From: Turritopsis dohrnii
Taxonomy: Eukaryota > Cnidaria > Hydrozoa > Anthoathecata > Oceaniidae
Length of the DNA stretch: 64,000 nt
Reading direction: 5' to 3'
NCBI GenBank assembly: GCA_027922465.2
Contig: BQMF02000181.1
Span: forward strand, 1 to 64,000
Shown here: positions 1-7,727 of the stretch, in pieces
Layout of the letters: each line of letters begins with the position of its first letter
Numbering within the stretch: the first letter of the stretch is position 1
Translations under genes and position numbers: made by a program
The notes under the pieces: generated by a model
The model's database searches: none
What the model saw: only the letters and a program-made list of their open reading frames with translations
Told to the model about the DNA's origin: nothing

Positions 1-464
1 TCGACACCATATTCACTACAGATTTTTAAAAACTCTTCTTTGTTATAAGGATTATCGTATTGGTTGAAACTATCTTCAAAAGGTAGAGGTGTCTGCAAGC
101 GCTTAATGATTCGCCTAATATGATAATAGACGTGAAAACGATATACTGCTCTAATCATAGGAGTAGAGCGACCTTCTTTCAGGTGTTCAGAACTGACCCC
201 ACAAGCACTTGAAGCACACCAAGTGACAAAATTGAGTTGGGTTTGCCATAATTTAAATGGTTGTTCCTGCCAAATTTTCATACGTTGATCATTTTCATCC
301 ATTTCGTAATTAGTAAATATATTTGGAAAAGTTGCAGGGAAAGAACCGCTCTCAGAGACGATAATTGTTTGTTTGTATAAATCTTTAGCATTCAATATCT
401 GAAGGTATTGCCCTCCATTTGGTTTATAAAGCGCGTTGGGAACATATTTAAAAATATTCTCCAT
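1..464 (-). CDS. Polinton-associated conserved protein, partial (N-terminal 154 residues)
   Basis: The frame opens with ATG at 464 and runs leftwards off the window without a stop. The start is preceded by an AT-rich leader shared with the divergent gene at 504. The visible part is globular, with an aromatic- and Cys-containing segment (QLNFVTWCASSACGVSSEHL, about residues 76-95) followed by a basic stretch (YHIRRIIKRLQTPLP). I recognise this protein type as a recurrent companion of cnidarian Polintons, but I know no established function. A structural (capsid or penton-related) role is a guess from its position beside the capsid genes. Confidence 0.7.
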   Translation of the reverse strand, partial: MENIFKYVPNALYKPNGGQYLQILNAKDLYKQTIIVSESGSFPATFPNIFTNYEMDENDQRMKIWQEQPFKLWQTQLNFVTWCASSACGVSSEHLKEGRSTPMIRAVYRFHVYYHIRRIIKRLQTPLPFEDSFNQYDNPYNKEEFLKICSEYGV

Positions 465-503
465 TATTATTTAATAATATTATCTTCTATTTAATACAAG
501 AAA

Positions 504-1064
504 ATGTATATCACAGCAAATCTCGTAAGGGGTGAGAAGACCATATATCTACCTTACCCCATTCGAAATATGGACGGTTCGAAAGAGATCGCATTATGTG
601 AGATATTTGGAGACACCTTCACCTATCAAATCACAACACCGATAACATTGAAAACGTCTGACGATGGGAAAGTTGAAAAGTCGATACCAAAACGAAAATT
701 CACTGGCAGAGAATTGAACGCGTTTTTAGCAGGCACCTTTTTAGAAGGTGATATAGAACTTAAACCATTAGGCAAATACTCTCAAATAATCAGAACAAAT
801 ACGCTAGCTAAAATAACCAAAATGAATTTACATCTCTCTGAACTCGACAACACTCAAAATCTTGAGGATGGAAAGCTAAGCGATATTCTACTAACTATTC
901 CCATCGATAAATATAGTGACTTTACACATACTGAGCCTAAAAATCCTCATTACAAAAAACTAAAAAACGGTGTATTCCAGTCTCTCACATTGAGACTGAC
1001 AGATCAGCATGGTGGTATACTAAAAGAAGATCTGGGTACAACCGTTGTTTTGTACATCCGCTAA
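504..1064 (+). CDS. Probable minor capsid (penton-like) protein, 186 aa
   Basis: A 186-residue intronless frame 44 bp upstream of the major capsid gene and in the same direction. Composition is beta-strand-like (alternating hydrophobic residues, many Thr, Ile and Leu) with no membrane segment. The C-terminal end (LTLRLTDQHGG followed by TTVVLYIR) resembles the closing strands of Polinton jelly-roll capsid proteins. Polintons encode a single-jelly-roll penton next to the major capsid protein, so penton is the best inference from place and size. No diagnostic motif confirms it; another virion protein is possible. Confidence 0.5.
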   Translation: MYITANLVRGEKTIYLPYPIRNMDGSKEIALCEIFGDTFTYQITTPITLKTSDDGKVEKSIPKRKFTGRELNAFLAGTFLEGDIELKPLGKYSQIIRTNTLAKITKMNLHLSELDNTQNLEDGKLSDILLTIPIDKYSDFTHTEPKNPHYKKLKNGVFQSLTLRLTDQHGGILKEDLGTTVVLYIR

Positions 1065-1084
1065 ACCGAGATAAAAAGTAAAAA

Positions 1085-1107
1085 ATTAATTATATATCAT
1101 AATTAAT
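1085..1107. promoter_or_regulatory. AT-rich palindrome directly upstream of the capsid start
   Basis: Arms ATTAATTAT and ATAATTAAT flank a 5-nt spacer and end one base before the capsid ATG. The palindrome fills most of the 44-bp gap between the two capsid-region genes and contains a TATATAT core. It may be a promoter element; function is inferred from position only. Confidence 0.35.
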
Positions 1108-1108
1108 A

Positions 1109-2425
1109 ATGGAGTACGGAAAGAGGTTAAATCCAGAACGTTCACTTAGAACTGCCCACGGTGTAAAAGGTTCTCGTCAAAAAGTAATTGTCACACACAA
1201 TCCGAGTGAGATCGATCAAAATCAGTTATTATTGGTTAGGTTTCCAAATTTAGGAAGTGATGATGTTATTATTCCAGGAACAACGAATCTAAGTTTTGAT
1301 ATTGAACTCGAATCGAAAGCTGACTCAAAAAGAACATTGGTCAGTAACATTGGGAGAGCTATCGTTAAAAAGTTGGCTGTCAAGTTCGAAGGTAACGAGA
1401 TATTGAGCATCGATGACTTTGATCTTTTTGGGTGTTACAGAGATTTATGGTTAACCAAGTTTGAAAAGAGAAACGCGATAAGACAGGGTATCATCATCGA
1501 CGATGGGTGTACAGAGAATTGTATGAAATTGAGGATTGGTGCTTCTGATAAAGACACCACTGATGCAGAAGACAAAGCCATTGCTGACACCTATAAAAAC
1601 AAGTTTGTCATTCCACTCGACTTTGAGATGCTAGATAGTACTATCCCATATTATCAAGCGGGTTTAGGGAATAGGTTATGCTACGAGATCACATTTAACG
1701 ACTATAACCGAGTTATTTATTCTGACCCTCTAGATACTGCCGCAGGTCAAAAACGTAACCCAGACGGTAAATACAAAATATCTAACATCTCACTTGAATA
1801 TGAGCTTGTGACACAACCCAAGTTGGCTAGACAAATCGCTTCTGAATATCAAAACATGGCTTTGCTCTATGATAGGATTTTGCGGCACAGACAAATTAGA
1901 GTAAACAAGTCAGACACAACGTGGAATTGGTCATTCAACACACCAGCCAAATCTTTGAAGGGTATCTTAGTTCTGTTTGAAGAAGAAAAATCCTACAAAC
2001 GAGAAACCTGCAAATTCTACAATCCAAAGATCAAAAAGGTATCAGTCATCGTCGAGGGTAAGCCTAACCAACTTTTTGCTCAAGGGATGCAGCCGTTTGA
2101 ACAATACAATGAGATTTGCAAGTATTTTGCTGAAGGAAAACCAAAAGATAATAGCGTCGGTGAAAACCGAAAGCGCTTAGGATTACATGATGTAAAAGTC
2201 TCTGATTACTTAACAAACAAGTATGCTCTATGGTTAGATTTCAGAACAATTGATGAGAATGCCTTGCATGGGACCGGTCGAAAGATTGAAAATGCGAGTG
2301 AAGGCATCACTTTACAGATTGAAAAGACCGCTGAAACTGCAGGAAACTTAAACGCATATATATATCTAATAATGGATGCTCAATTAAACATACAAAACGG
2401 TCAATTTATGTCTACATTATATTAG
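1109..2425 (+). CDS. Polinton major capsid protein (double-jelly-roll type)
   Basis: The 438-residue frame has the size of Polinton/adintovirus hexon-like major capsid proteins. The N-terminal segment (SLRTAHGVKGSRQKVIVTHN, residues 12-31, then LLLVRFPNLG) is a highly characteristic opening that I recognise from cnidarian Polinton capsids. It is soluble and beta-rich throughout, with no signal peptide or transmembrane helix. Family knowledge: trimers of this protein build the icosahedral shell. The penton-like gene precedes it and the packaging ATPase starts 5 bp after its stop, the usual morphogenesis cluster. The frame is complete. Confidence 0.85.
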   Translation: MEYGKRLNPERSLRTAHGVKGSRQKVIVTHNPSEIDQNQLLLVRFPNLGSDDVIIPGTTNLSFDIELESKADSKRTLVSNIGRAIVKKLAVKFEGNEILSIDDFDLFGCYRDLWLTKFEKRNAIRQGIIIDDGCTENCMKLRIGASDKDTTDAEDKAIADTYKNKFVIPLDFEMLDSTIPYYQAGLGNRLCYEITFNDYNRVIYSDPLDTAAGQKRNPDGKYKISNISLEYELVTQPKLARQIASEYQNMALLYDRILRHRQIRVNKSDTTWNWSFNTPAKSLKGILVLFEEEKSYKRETCKFYNPKIKKVSVIVEGKPNQLFAQGMQPFEQYNEICKYFAEGKPKDNSVGENRKRLGLHDVKVSDYLTNKYALWLDFRTIDENALHGTGRKIENASEGITLQIEKTAETAGNLNAYIYLIMDAQLNIQNGQFMSTLY

Positions 2426-2429
2426 TAAA

Positions 2430-3035
2430 ATGGATACACTTTACATGAAAGAGCCTCACACAGCATTATTCGTTGGACCAACATCGTGCGGTAAAACGGA
2501 TCGTGTTGTAAAATTATTAGAAAATCAATACTTTGATCACTTTGATTTCATCGTGATTATATGTCCCACCTTGAGGTGGAATCAGACTTACAGAGATCGA
2601 AAGTGGTTCTGGAATGACAGCTATGTGATTTTAATTGAGCCGGAAGGATCTTTGTATGAATGGATTAAGAAAATGGACTTTTTCTGTGCTGGATACAAAA
2701 CCTTATTTCTGATTGATGATATAATAGCTGATGAAAAATTAGACAAAAAGAGACAGCCTTTGCTCGAGTTGGCAATTAGCGGTAGACATCGAAATCATTC
2801 GCTATGGTTACTTACACAATCATACACAGCTATACCTAAAAATTTACGACGACAAGCTAAAATGTTATATGTGTGGTATCCAAAAGATAGAAACGATCTA
2901 GCCACTATTCATGAAGAGAATGATGTGATTGATTCACAAGAAGAATTGAAAGATGTCAAGGAAAAACTGAAAGGAGGGAAACACACGTGCCTAGTCATGA
3001 GAATGGAACATCCGAGAACGTATGCGATTTGTTAA
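2430..3035 (+). CDS. A32-like DNA-packaging ATPase
   Basis: A 201-residue P-loop ATPase of the FtsK/HerA (A32) packaging class. Walker A is GPTSCGKT (residues 16-23). Walker B is LFLIDD near residues 90-95, followed by the family's sensor region (LAISGRHRNHSLWLLTQSY). The role is pumping genomic DNA into preformed capsids, inferred from the family. It begins 5 bp after the capsid stop, so the two are probably expressed together. The length matches short Polinton ATPases, and motifs and frame are intact. A perfect hairpin follows the stop. Confidence 0.88.
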   Translation: MDTLYMKEPHTALFVGPTSCGKTDRVVKLLENQYFDHFDFIVIICPTLRWNQTYRDRKWFWNDSYVILIEPEGSLYEWIKKMDFFCAGYKTLFLIDDIIADEKLDKKRQPLLELAISGRHRNHSLWLLTQSYTAIPKNLRRQAKMLYVWYPKDRNDLATIHEENDVIDSQEELKDVKEKLKGGKHTCLVMRMEHPRTYAIC

Positions 3036-3049
3036 ACAGGTTGACGTTA

Positions 3050-3074
3050 TTTGTTACATGACTCTTGTAACAAA
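3050..3074. terminator. Hairpin between convergent ATPase and GADD34-like genes
   Basis: Arms TTTGTTACA and TGTAACAAA (9 bp, perfect) enclose a 7-nt loop, midway between the plus-strand ATPase stop (3035) and the minus-strand stop at 3097. Similar hairpins lie at four other gene ends of this element. A 3'-end-forming role is inferred. A run of short TAAGACT-like repeats follows at about 3077-3130. Confidence 0.5.
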
Positions 3075-3096
3075 AAACTATAAGACTCCTATAAGA

Positions 3097-3345
3097 CTAC
3101 TGTAAGACTGTTATAAGACTACTGTAAGAGATTAATTTACGTCTCAATACAGGTTCTAGAATTTTACCAATATGTTTAATCCTCGATTCAAAGCGTACTC
3201 TGTCAACAGCAGCCTCTATCCAGTTACTTCTACGAGATTCACAAGCATAGATATAATGGACCATTACTTTATCATTAAAAGTAACCCTTTTTGTATCTTG
3301 ATGGGAAAATATAATATCATCATCTGAGGATTCATCATCGAACAT
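3097..3345 (-). CDS. GADD34/PPP1R15-like PP1-binding protein, 82 aa
   Basis: This small protein has an acidic, Ser/Asp-rich N-terminus (residues 3-10), then a PP1-docking RVxF motif (KRVTFNDKV, residues 19-27) with a following hydrophobic VMVHYI. After a short linker comes W42 and the segment AAVDRVRFESRI (residues 45-56). The order RVxF, hydrophobic pair, Trp, then DRxRFxxRI is the core of the PPP1R15 family (cellular GADD34 and CReP; also herpesvirus ICP34.5 and ASFV DP71L). That core recruits protein phosphatase 1 to dephosphorylate eIF2-alpha. The match is by eye. If right, the element encodes an antagonist of host translational shut-off. It lies opposite its neighbours, between a hairpin and an iterated repeat. 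Confidence 0.6.
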   Translation of the reverse strand: MFDDESSDDDIIFSHQDTKRVTFNDKVMVHYIYACESRRSNWIEAAVDRVRFESRIKHIGKILEPVLRRKLISYSSLITVLQ

Positions 3346-3410
3346 AATTGTTTAAGTAAACAATGTTTATTTATTTAACAATGTTAGAATATATTATTAA
3401 ACATCATCAT

Positions 3411-3590
3411 CCTCTTATAATTATTTTGTCTTACATAATTATAAGAGGACAGCAAACTCTTATACAACAAATTTCAACAAAATTATAAGAGGACAGCAAA
3501 CTCTTATACAACAAATTTCAACATAATTATAAGAGGACAGCAAACTCTTATACAACAAATTTCAACAAAATTATAAGAGAGTATAAGAAA
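3411..3590. repeat. 44-bp iterated repeat with internal inverted repeats
   Basis: Units start at 3440, 3484 and 3528, with a partial fourth at 3572, at exact 44-bp spacing. Each full unit holds TATAAGAG, a 9-nt spacer and CTCTTATA, so each can fold or bind a dimer. The first unit is also the right arm of a 13-bp inverted repeat (CCTCTTATAATTA at 3411-3423 with its complement at 3436-3448). The array fills the gap between the divergent GADD34-like gene (start 3345) and the gene at 3611. An enhancer, operator or origin role is inferred. Confidence 0.7.
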
Positions 3591-3610
3591 ATTATAACAA
3601 ACACAACAAA

Positions 3611-4255
3611 ATGATAGAATATGTCAACTTCATGTTATTAAGCATACTGCTGATCTCGCTATTTTACTTTTATTTTGTGTTAAAAAAATACCTCTCTCTA
3701 ATAAAAATGGTGGAAACAGCGATCGATAATTTAATCAACCAGAGTTATGATGTTCCGGGTGAATTTCCACCTTCAGATGGTAAAAGACAAAAATTACTCG
3801 AGTGTGTCTTAACTGGAAATAGCAAGCTATACTTAGGGAAAATGTACACGGAAGAACAGATTAACAAACTCAAAGATGAAGAGGTAGAAAAACTTTTTAG
3901 TATCTACGAGGCTAAACTATCAGGTCAAATGGTAAAATCCTTGGGGAAATCACTGATACGTATTTATTCCATGGGGGCTTGTGCAACGTTAGGAATAAAC
4001 AATCAAGAAGCGCTAAGCAATGACCTGGAAAATGACCCCTTCTTAAACTCTGCCCTTCAAAGATTTACATGTGACTTATATTATAAATTCGGCTCATTAT
4101 TAGCACCACTCAGTGTTGGACTTATTACCGGGAGGCATTATATCAATGAAAGGAATTTAAATAAATCCGATGATAATATAAATACAGTAGATAATAAAAA
4201 TGTCAGAAGAACAGACTCCCATTCAAGTGACAACGAAGAACCCAAAAAAGGTTGA
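3611..4255 (+). CDS. Polinton membrane protein with N-terminal transmembrane segment, 214 aa
   Basis: Residues 5-26 form a strongly hydrophobic helix (FMLLSILLISLFYFYFVL) followed by Lys-rich residues, consistent with a signal anchor and a large soluble domain. A second, less hydrophobic stretch lies near residues 155-170. The C-terminal 40 residues are polar and probably disordered. The last 56 bp overlap the start of the next gene in another frame. I do not recognise a family. Similar small membrane proteins are common in Polintons and may belong to an internal membrane or to entry and egress; this is inference. Confidence 0.65.
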   Translation: MIEYVNFMLLSILLISLFYFYFVLKKYLSLIKMVETAIDNLINQSYDVPGEFPPSDGKRQKLLECVLTGNSKLYLGKMYTEEQINKLKDEEVEKLFSIYEAKLSGQMVKSLGKSLIRIYSMGACATLGINNQEALSNDLENDPFLNSALQRFTCDLYYKFGSLLAPLSVGLITGRHYINERNLNKSDDNINTVDNKNVRRTDSHSSDNEEPKKG

Positions 4256-4544
4256 AGCGGGTAAGAAGTTGGCGGAATACAACCGTAAAAAACGAGAACA
4301 ATTAAAACAAGTGTCACCTCAAAAAGAAATGGAGAAGCCTGAGGCCTCTCTCACCAAACCAAATGAACAACCCATGAACTACACCTATGGTGTAGGTGGA
4401 ATAATAGCTCTCGGTTTAGTTGGTGGATTTGCTTATTTTGTGTATAAAAAGAAAGAGCAAATATTACCCCGTGTGTCACCATCCACCCCCCTTCCACAAA
4501 AATCTAAAATACCGGTGAAAATCAATAAACATGAAATGGAATAA
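4200..4544 (+). CDS. Small Polinton transmembrane protein, 114 aa
   Basis: The frame overlaps the end of the preceding gene by 56 bp. A basic N-terminal region (VEAGKKLAEYNRKKREQ, residues 18-34) precedes a glycine-containing transmembrane helix (about residues 63-82, GVGGIIALGLVGGFAYFVY) and a Lys-rich stop-transfer sequence. The basic segment is one I associate with cnidarian Polinton proteins; function is unknown. A virion membrane or DNA-binding role is possible but untested. Confidence 0.65.
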   Translation: MSEEQTPIQVTTKNPKKVEAGKKLAEYNRKKREQLKQVSPQKEMEKPEASLTKPNEQPMNYTYGVGGIIALGLVGGFAYFVYKKKEQILPRVSPSTPLPQKSKIPVKINKHEME

Positions 4545-4590
4545 AAAGAAAAATAACGCTATATATAATCTCACAATATATGTAACAAAT

Positions 4591-4818
4591 ATGGACAAGA
4601 AAAGTATCGTCAACGATTTATATCACGCATCAGTCGTCTGCGTTTTCGCTATCGGCTACTCTATGCTAGGAAAAAAGGTGTTAAAAATGACACCTCCCTC
4701 TATTCAAAAGTTCGACTTGGAAGATACGGGAAAACTAGTTGCCATTATCGCCGCTAGTGAAGTGACAAAGGACTACTTAATCAAACAAAAGATTTTGCCT
4801 GAAAATATCAATATCTAA
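4591..4818 (+). CDS. Small Polinton protein, 75 aa
   Basis: An in-frame ATG at 4531 would add 20 residues but overlaps the preceding stop. The ATG at 4591 is preferred because it follows a TATATATAA motif (4560-4568) and gives a compact protein. Residues 10-25 are moderately hydrophobic (SVVCVFAIGYSMLG) and a second hydrophobic patch is near residues 48-58. It is followed 2 bp later by the next gene. I see no recognisable domain. Confidence 0.55.
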   Translation: MDKKSIVNDLYHASVVCVFAIGYSMLGKKVLKMTPPSIQKFDLEDTGKLVAIIAASEVTKDYLIKQKILPENINI

Positions 4819-4820
4819 AT

Positions 4821-5243
4821 ATGGCTTCTATCGCAATGATGTTGGGTGGAGCTTTGGCTAACGCTTTGGCTTTCACAGGATCAAGCTATCTGTTTTCAAG
4901 TTTATCCAAAGACAGAATCGATAGGGAAAGAAAACGTCATGATCTGGCCATAGAAAAATTACAAAAAGCACAGATTGAATGGCAGCAAAAACGACAGGAA
5001 AGGATCGATTTCATCAATAAACAACTATTGCTCGAAAAGAAGGCTGATTCAAAATTCGTAGAACTAAATGATGCAATGAGAGAGTACAATAGAGTATTTA
5101 GTAATCATCTTGAACCGCTACCACGAGAGCCTGTATTGAGCGACTTTTATACACCGAGTCATGATCAACATGAAAGAGAATTGGCTTTTATAGCTCTGAG
5201 TATGCTCGGTATTGGTGGAATTGTATGGTATTTTGAAAGATAA
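4821..5243 (+). CDS. Polinton coiled-coil membrane protein, 140 aa
   Basis: A hydrophobic, Ala/Gly-rich N-terminus (residues 5-30) leads into a highly charged amphipathic helix (about residues 30-85, Lys/Arg/Glu/Gln-rich, likely coiled coil). A short hydrophobic C-terminal helix follows (LSMLGIGGIVWYF, residues 126-138). I recognise this layout from other cnidarian Polintons but know no function. It closes a run of four tightly spaced plus-strand small genes. A perfect hairpin separates it from the convergent gene ending at 5314. Confidence 0.65.
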   Translation: MASIAMMLGGALANALAFTGSSYLFSSLSKDRIDRERKRHDLAIEKLQKAQIEWQQKRQERIDFINKQLLLEKKADSKFVELNDAMREYNRVFSNHLEPLPREPVLSDFYTPSHDQHERELAFIALSMLGIGGIVWYFER

Positions 5244-5271
5244 AATGTATATTCAATTTGAGTACAAAAAT

Positions 5272-5296
5272 TATGTTACACGTATCGTGTAACATA
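5272..5296. terminator. Hairpin between convergent genes
   Basis: Arms TATGTTACACG and CGTGTAACATA (11 bp, perfect) surround a 3-nt loop. It sits between the plus-strand stop at 5243 and the minus-strand stop at 5314, and it shares the GTTAC core of the hairpins at 3050 and 9124. Confidence 0.5.
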
Positions 5297-5313
5297 TATA
5301 CACACTCAGATGG

Positions 5314-6597
5314 TTACCGTCTAGTCACGAGGTACGTATAGATCATCCATCCAACCCCTACAATCAGAGCCCATAAATTTTGACTCAACCAACCTACAAC
5401 TTCTTTTGCTCTAGTGAGTATCCATGATACGATAGACCCAATTATTCCCGGTAAAGCCTCTGCCGCTTTAGACGCCAATCTACCTAGAAGTGATGCTAAC
5501 GCTTTTAGTTTATTTTTTATCCATTCCTTCGCATCGTCCTTTTTATCACCACCTTTGTCAGGATTTTGTGAAGAGCTTCCAGCTGCTGATGGTAACAAAG
5601 CTTCCACAAGAACACCGATAGCCATACCAAACGCCGTCAGAATGCTAACGATTGTTATACCTTGTTCGCGGAATAGTGTTCGTATCCTTTCACCTAATGT
5701 GGTATCTTTGTCGAGGACTTTAGCAATGGTTTCTTTGATGCTCGTAACTTGACTGTTTAGTTTGCCTTTGAGAATATTAATGTTCTCTTTCCTAGCTTTC
5801 AACTCTTCACGTAATCCCTCCATTCTCTTTTCAACCTCTTTTCGCTGTTCATCTGTGTATGTTGCATCATTTTCCATCTCTTCCAACTTGTTTTTTTCCT
5901 TATCGATATGCTGTTCCATTCGAACCTTTTTTGCAACCTCTTCCTGAAGACCTCCTCGTATGTTTCTCAGCGCTTTATCCAATCCTAACAGCTCACGCAA
6001 AGGATATTCAAATAGATCACCGGTCTGGGTTGTTTCATGATCGACCGATTGTTGTCTAAGCGTTGAAATTAAATCTTCCGTACTATTTGCAATGTTCCCC
6101 GTAATTTCCTCAAGCTCTACATCACTCGATTTTGTGATTTTAGATGTCGAAGGAAGGTCTTCTGCTATTTTGTTAAGTACAGCTGCCTGTCTGGCTGAAA
6201 ATTTGCTCTTAGGTATATCATACCCTAAACTACGTAACCTGTTCTTACCCAATATTTCAGCTATAGTACCGGGAGCCCTTAGTCTCCCATTGTTTGTCAA
6301 TGGTTTGCTACCGTCTTTGTAGTATAATTCACCATCTCTAATTTCAAACAGATCGGTATATAACGTCTCAGGTTTTGGCTGGAATTTTTCGGATAATCTA
6401 TCATACAGCCCTTCAACTAGTTCTTTCAAAACTCTAGTATGCAGACTGTGACCACCGAATGATGTTTCTCGTTCACCTGATGTATGTATCTGTGCACCCG
6501 TACGGTCACCGGTCGGTATGAGAGGAAACGTCTCATCGGTTGTTTCATCTGTCGTCATACCTTGTTCTCCAAAAGGATCTATGTCAATGTCTGCCAT
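5314..6597 (-). CDS. Polinton coiled-coil protein with hydrophobic C-terminal half, 427 aa
   Basis: Residues 1-60 are polar and low-complexity. Residues 60-215 are mixed, and about 215-295 form a charged coiled coil (MEQHIDKEKNKLEEMEN onward). Then comes the conserved phrase LRTLFREQGITIVSILTAFG, a hydrophobic helix (about 313-332), a Ser/Gly/Lys linker, amphipathic Ala-rich helices, and a C-terminal transmembrane helix (LWALIVGVGWMIYTYL) ending in Arg-Arg. I recognise this as a frequent Polinton companion in cnidarian genomes. No biochemical function is known to me; a membrane-remodelling or virion role is plausible. It is divergent from the 198-aa gene with a 60-bp shared promoter gap. Confidence 0.7.
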   Translation of the reverse strand: MADIDIDPFGEQGMTTDETTDETFPLIPTGDRTGAQIHTSGERETSFGGHSLHTRVLKELVEGLYDRLSEKFQPKPETLYTDLFEIRDGELYYKDGSKPLTNNGRLRAPGTIAEILGKNRLRSLGYDIPKSKFSARQAAVLNKIAEDLPSTSKITKSSDVELEEITGNIANSTEDLISTLRQQSVDHETTQTGDLFEYPLRELLGLDKALRNIRGGLQEEVAKKVRMEQHIDKEKNKLEEMENDATYTDEQRKEVEKRMEGLREELKARKENINILKGKLNSQVTSIKETIAKVLDKDTTLGERIRTLFREQGITIVSILTAFGMAIGVLVEALLPSAAGSSSQNPDKGGDKKDDAKEWIKNKLKALASLLGRLASKAAEALPGIIGSIVSWILTRAKEVVGWLSQNLWALIVGVGWMIYTYLVTRR

Positions 6598-6657
6598 TTT
6601 ATTTATTTAGAGGATAAATTATTATTAATTATTATATAACATAATCTCTCTCTAAAT
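6598..6657. promoter_or_regulatory. Bidirectional promoter region
   Basis: Only 60 bp separate two divergent starts (6597 minus, 6658 plus). The gap is almost pure A/T, with ATTTAGAG near the minus start and CTCTAAAT near the plus start forming an inverted pair around a TTATATAA core. Such symmetry fits a shared promoter; function is inferred. Confidence 0.45.
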
Positions 6658-7254
6658 ATGAGTTTTAAAATTTATCCAAAACTACCCACTGCTCCTGAGG
6701 ATTTGAATGAGCAGGAAAAGTTTAACGCAAGCGTAATAAATTCTGAGTTTGAAGAGTTGATAAAACTTAAGAACAAGTTTAGCATCAAGCTCAAGAGATA
6801 CAACAAGGCGATAGAACGATCGATGCTAGTAAATGCTAGCTCAAGCGCTATAACCATTGGCTCTGGCATCGGTTCAATTGCAACAGGGGCTACTATTATC
6901 GGAATACCTATTTCTGCAGGATTAGGTGGTGTAGCCTTAGCCGGCTCTATCTGTACCGGACTTACTACAGCTGTCATCAAAAGATATCAAAAGAAAGTAG
7001 AAAAAGTGATAAAATTATATGATATTGTTACATCCTCAATTTCTGTCTTCGAAACAAGTATCTCACAGGCATTGAATGATGGGAGGATCAATTACAAAGA
7101 ATTCCAGGTTTTGCAGGGAACATATTACAAAGCTTTAGAAGGACTCAGTTCTACAGATAGAAAGATGGAGACTGAAACCCAAAATCAATTTCAAAAAAGT
7201 TTGATGAAAGAACTCCAAAACCTGAAAAAATCCATAACCGAAAATGGTTACTAG
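6658..7254 (+). CDS. Polinton protein with central Gly/Ala hydrophobic region, 198 aa
   Basis: The charged N-terminal helix (about residues 18-58) is followed by a long Gly/Ala/Ile-rich hydrophobic stretch (residues 60-105, with ITIGSGIGSIATGA and AGLGGVALAG). This resembles paired membrane-inserting helices. A helical basic C-terminal half (KRYQKKVEKVIKLY onward) completes it. The design is reminiscent of membrane-active viral proteins, but I cannot assign a family. It is divergent from the 427-residue membrane protein, suggesting joint regulation. Confidence 0.65.
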   Translation: MSFKIYPKLPTAPEDLNEQEKFNASVINSEFEELIKLKNKFSIKLKRYNKAIERSMLVNASSSAITIGSGIGSIATGATIIGIPISAGLGGVALAGSICTGLTTAVIKRYQKKVEKVIKLYDIVTSSISVFETSISQALNDGRINYKEFQVLQGTYYKALEGLSSTDRKMETETQNQFQKSLMKELQNLKKSITENGY

Positions 7255-7325
7255 GATGTGTGGTTATGTGTTCCTCATTTTGAAAAACTGATATAAAAAA
7301 ATATGATCACAAGTATATATAGACA

Positions 7326-7664
7326 ATGGAATTCCCAACAGTTGCAACATTTGAACAAAACATGGAACAAATTACTCCAATCACAAAGTGGAGAGAGCTA
7401 ACTGAAAACGTGATTTATCATGTTAAATCTGTGGTTGAGATAGACACACCTGCATCTGAATTTGGTTCTGGAAAAGCTATGTATGCAGAGGTCCAAGACA
7501 GAACAGGAAATTTATATAAGACATGGTTGCCTGCAAGACTTTGCGTTGAGTTGAAGGATTATGGTTGGAATTCTAGAGAAGCCTTTGTCAGACCGAAGGG
7601 GCTCAAACAATCTGAAAAGAATCCTGAAAGACAATTCTTTGATTATGACATTATGTGGCACTAA
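7326..7664 (+). CDS. Small Polinton protein, possible OB-fold/ssDNA-binding type, 112 aa
   Basis: A 112-residue soluble protein with predicted strand-rich segments (VIYHVKSVVEI, KAMYAEVQDRTGNLYKTWLP). Its ending is aromatic and charged (FFDYDIMWH). Comparable short proteins with the pattern strand, EVQDxxGxxYKTWLPxRL, strand occur in cnidarian Polintons and look like OB-folds, which would suit a single-stranded DNA-binding replication factor. This is inference from pattern only. A TATATATAG motif lies 4 nt before the ATG. Confidence 0.6.
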   Translation: MEFPTVATFEQNMEQITPITKWRELTENVIYHVKSVVEIDTPASEFGSGKAMYAEVQDRTGNLYKTWLPARLCVELKDYGWNSREAFVRPKGLKQSEKNPERQFFDYDIMWH

Positions 7665-7684
7665 ACCTCGTCGCTAGACGACTC

Positions 7685-7709
7685 ATCTTTACTTGTTTCT
7701 AGTAAAGAT
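7685..7709. terminator. Hairpin between convergent genes
   Basis: Arms ATCTTTACT and AGTAAAGAT (9 bp, perfect) flank a 7-nt loop. It lies between the plus-strand stop at 7664 and the minus-strand integrase stop at 7728. The stem sequence differs from the other hairpins while geometry and position are the same. Confidence 0.5.
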
Positions 7710-7727
7710 ACTTTGTATGTACTATGT

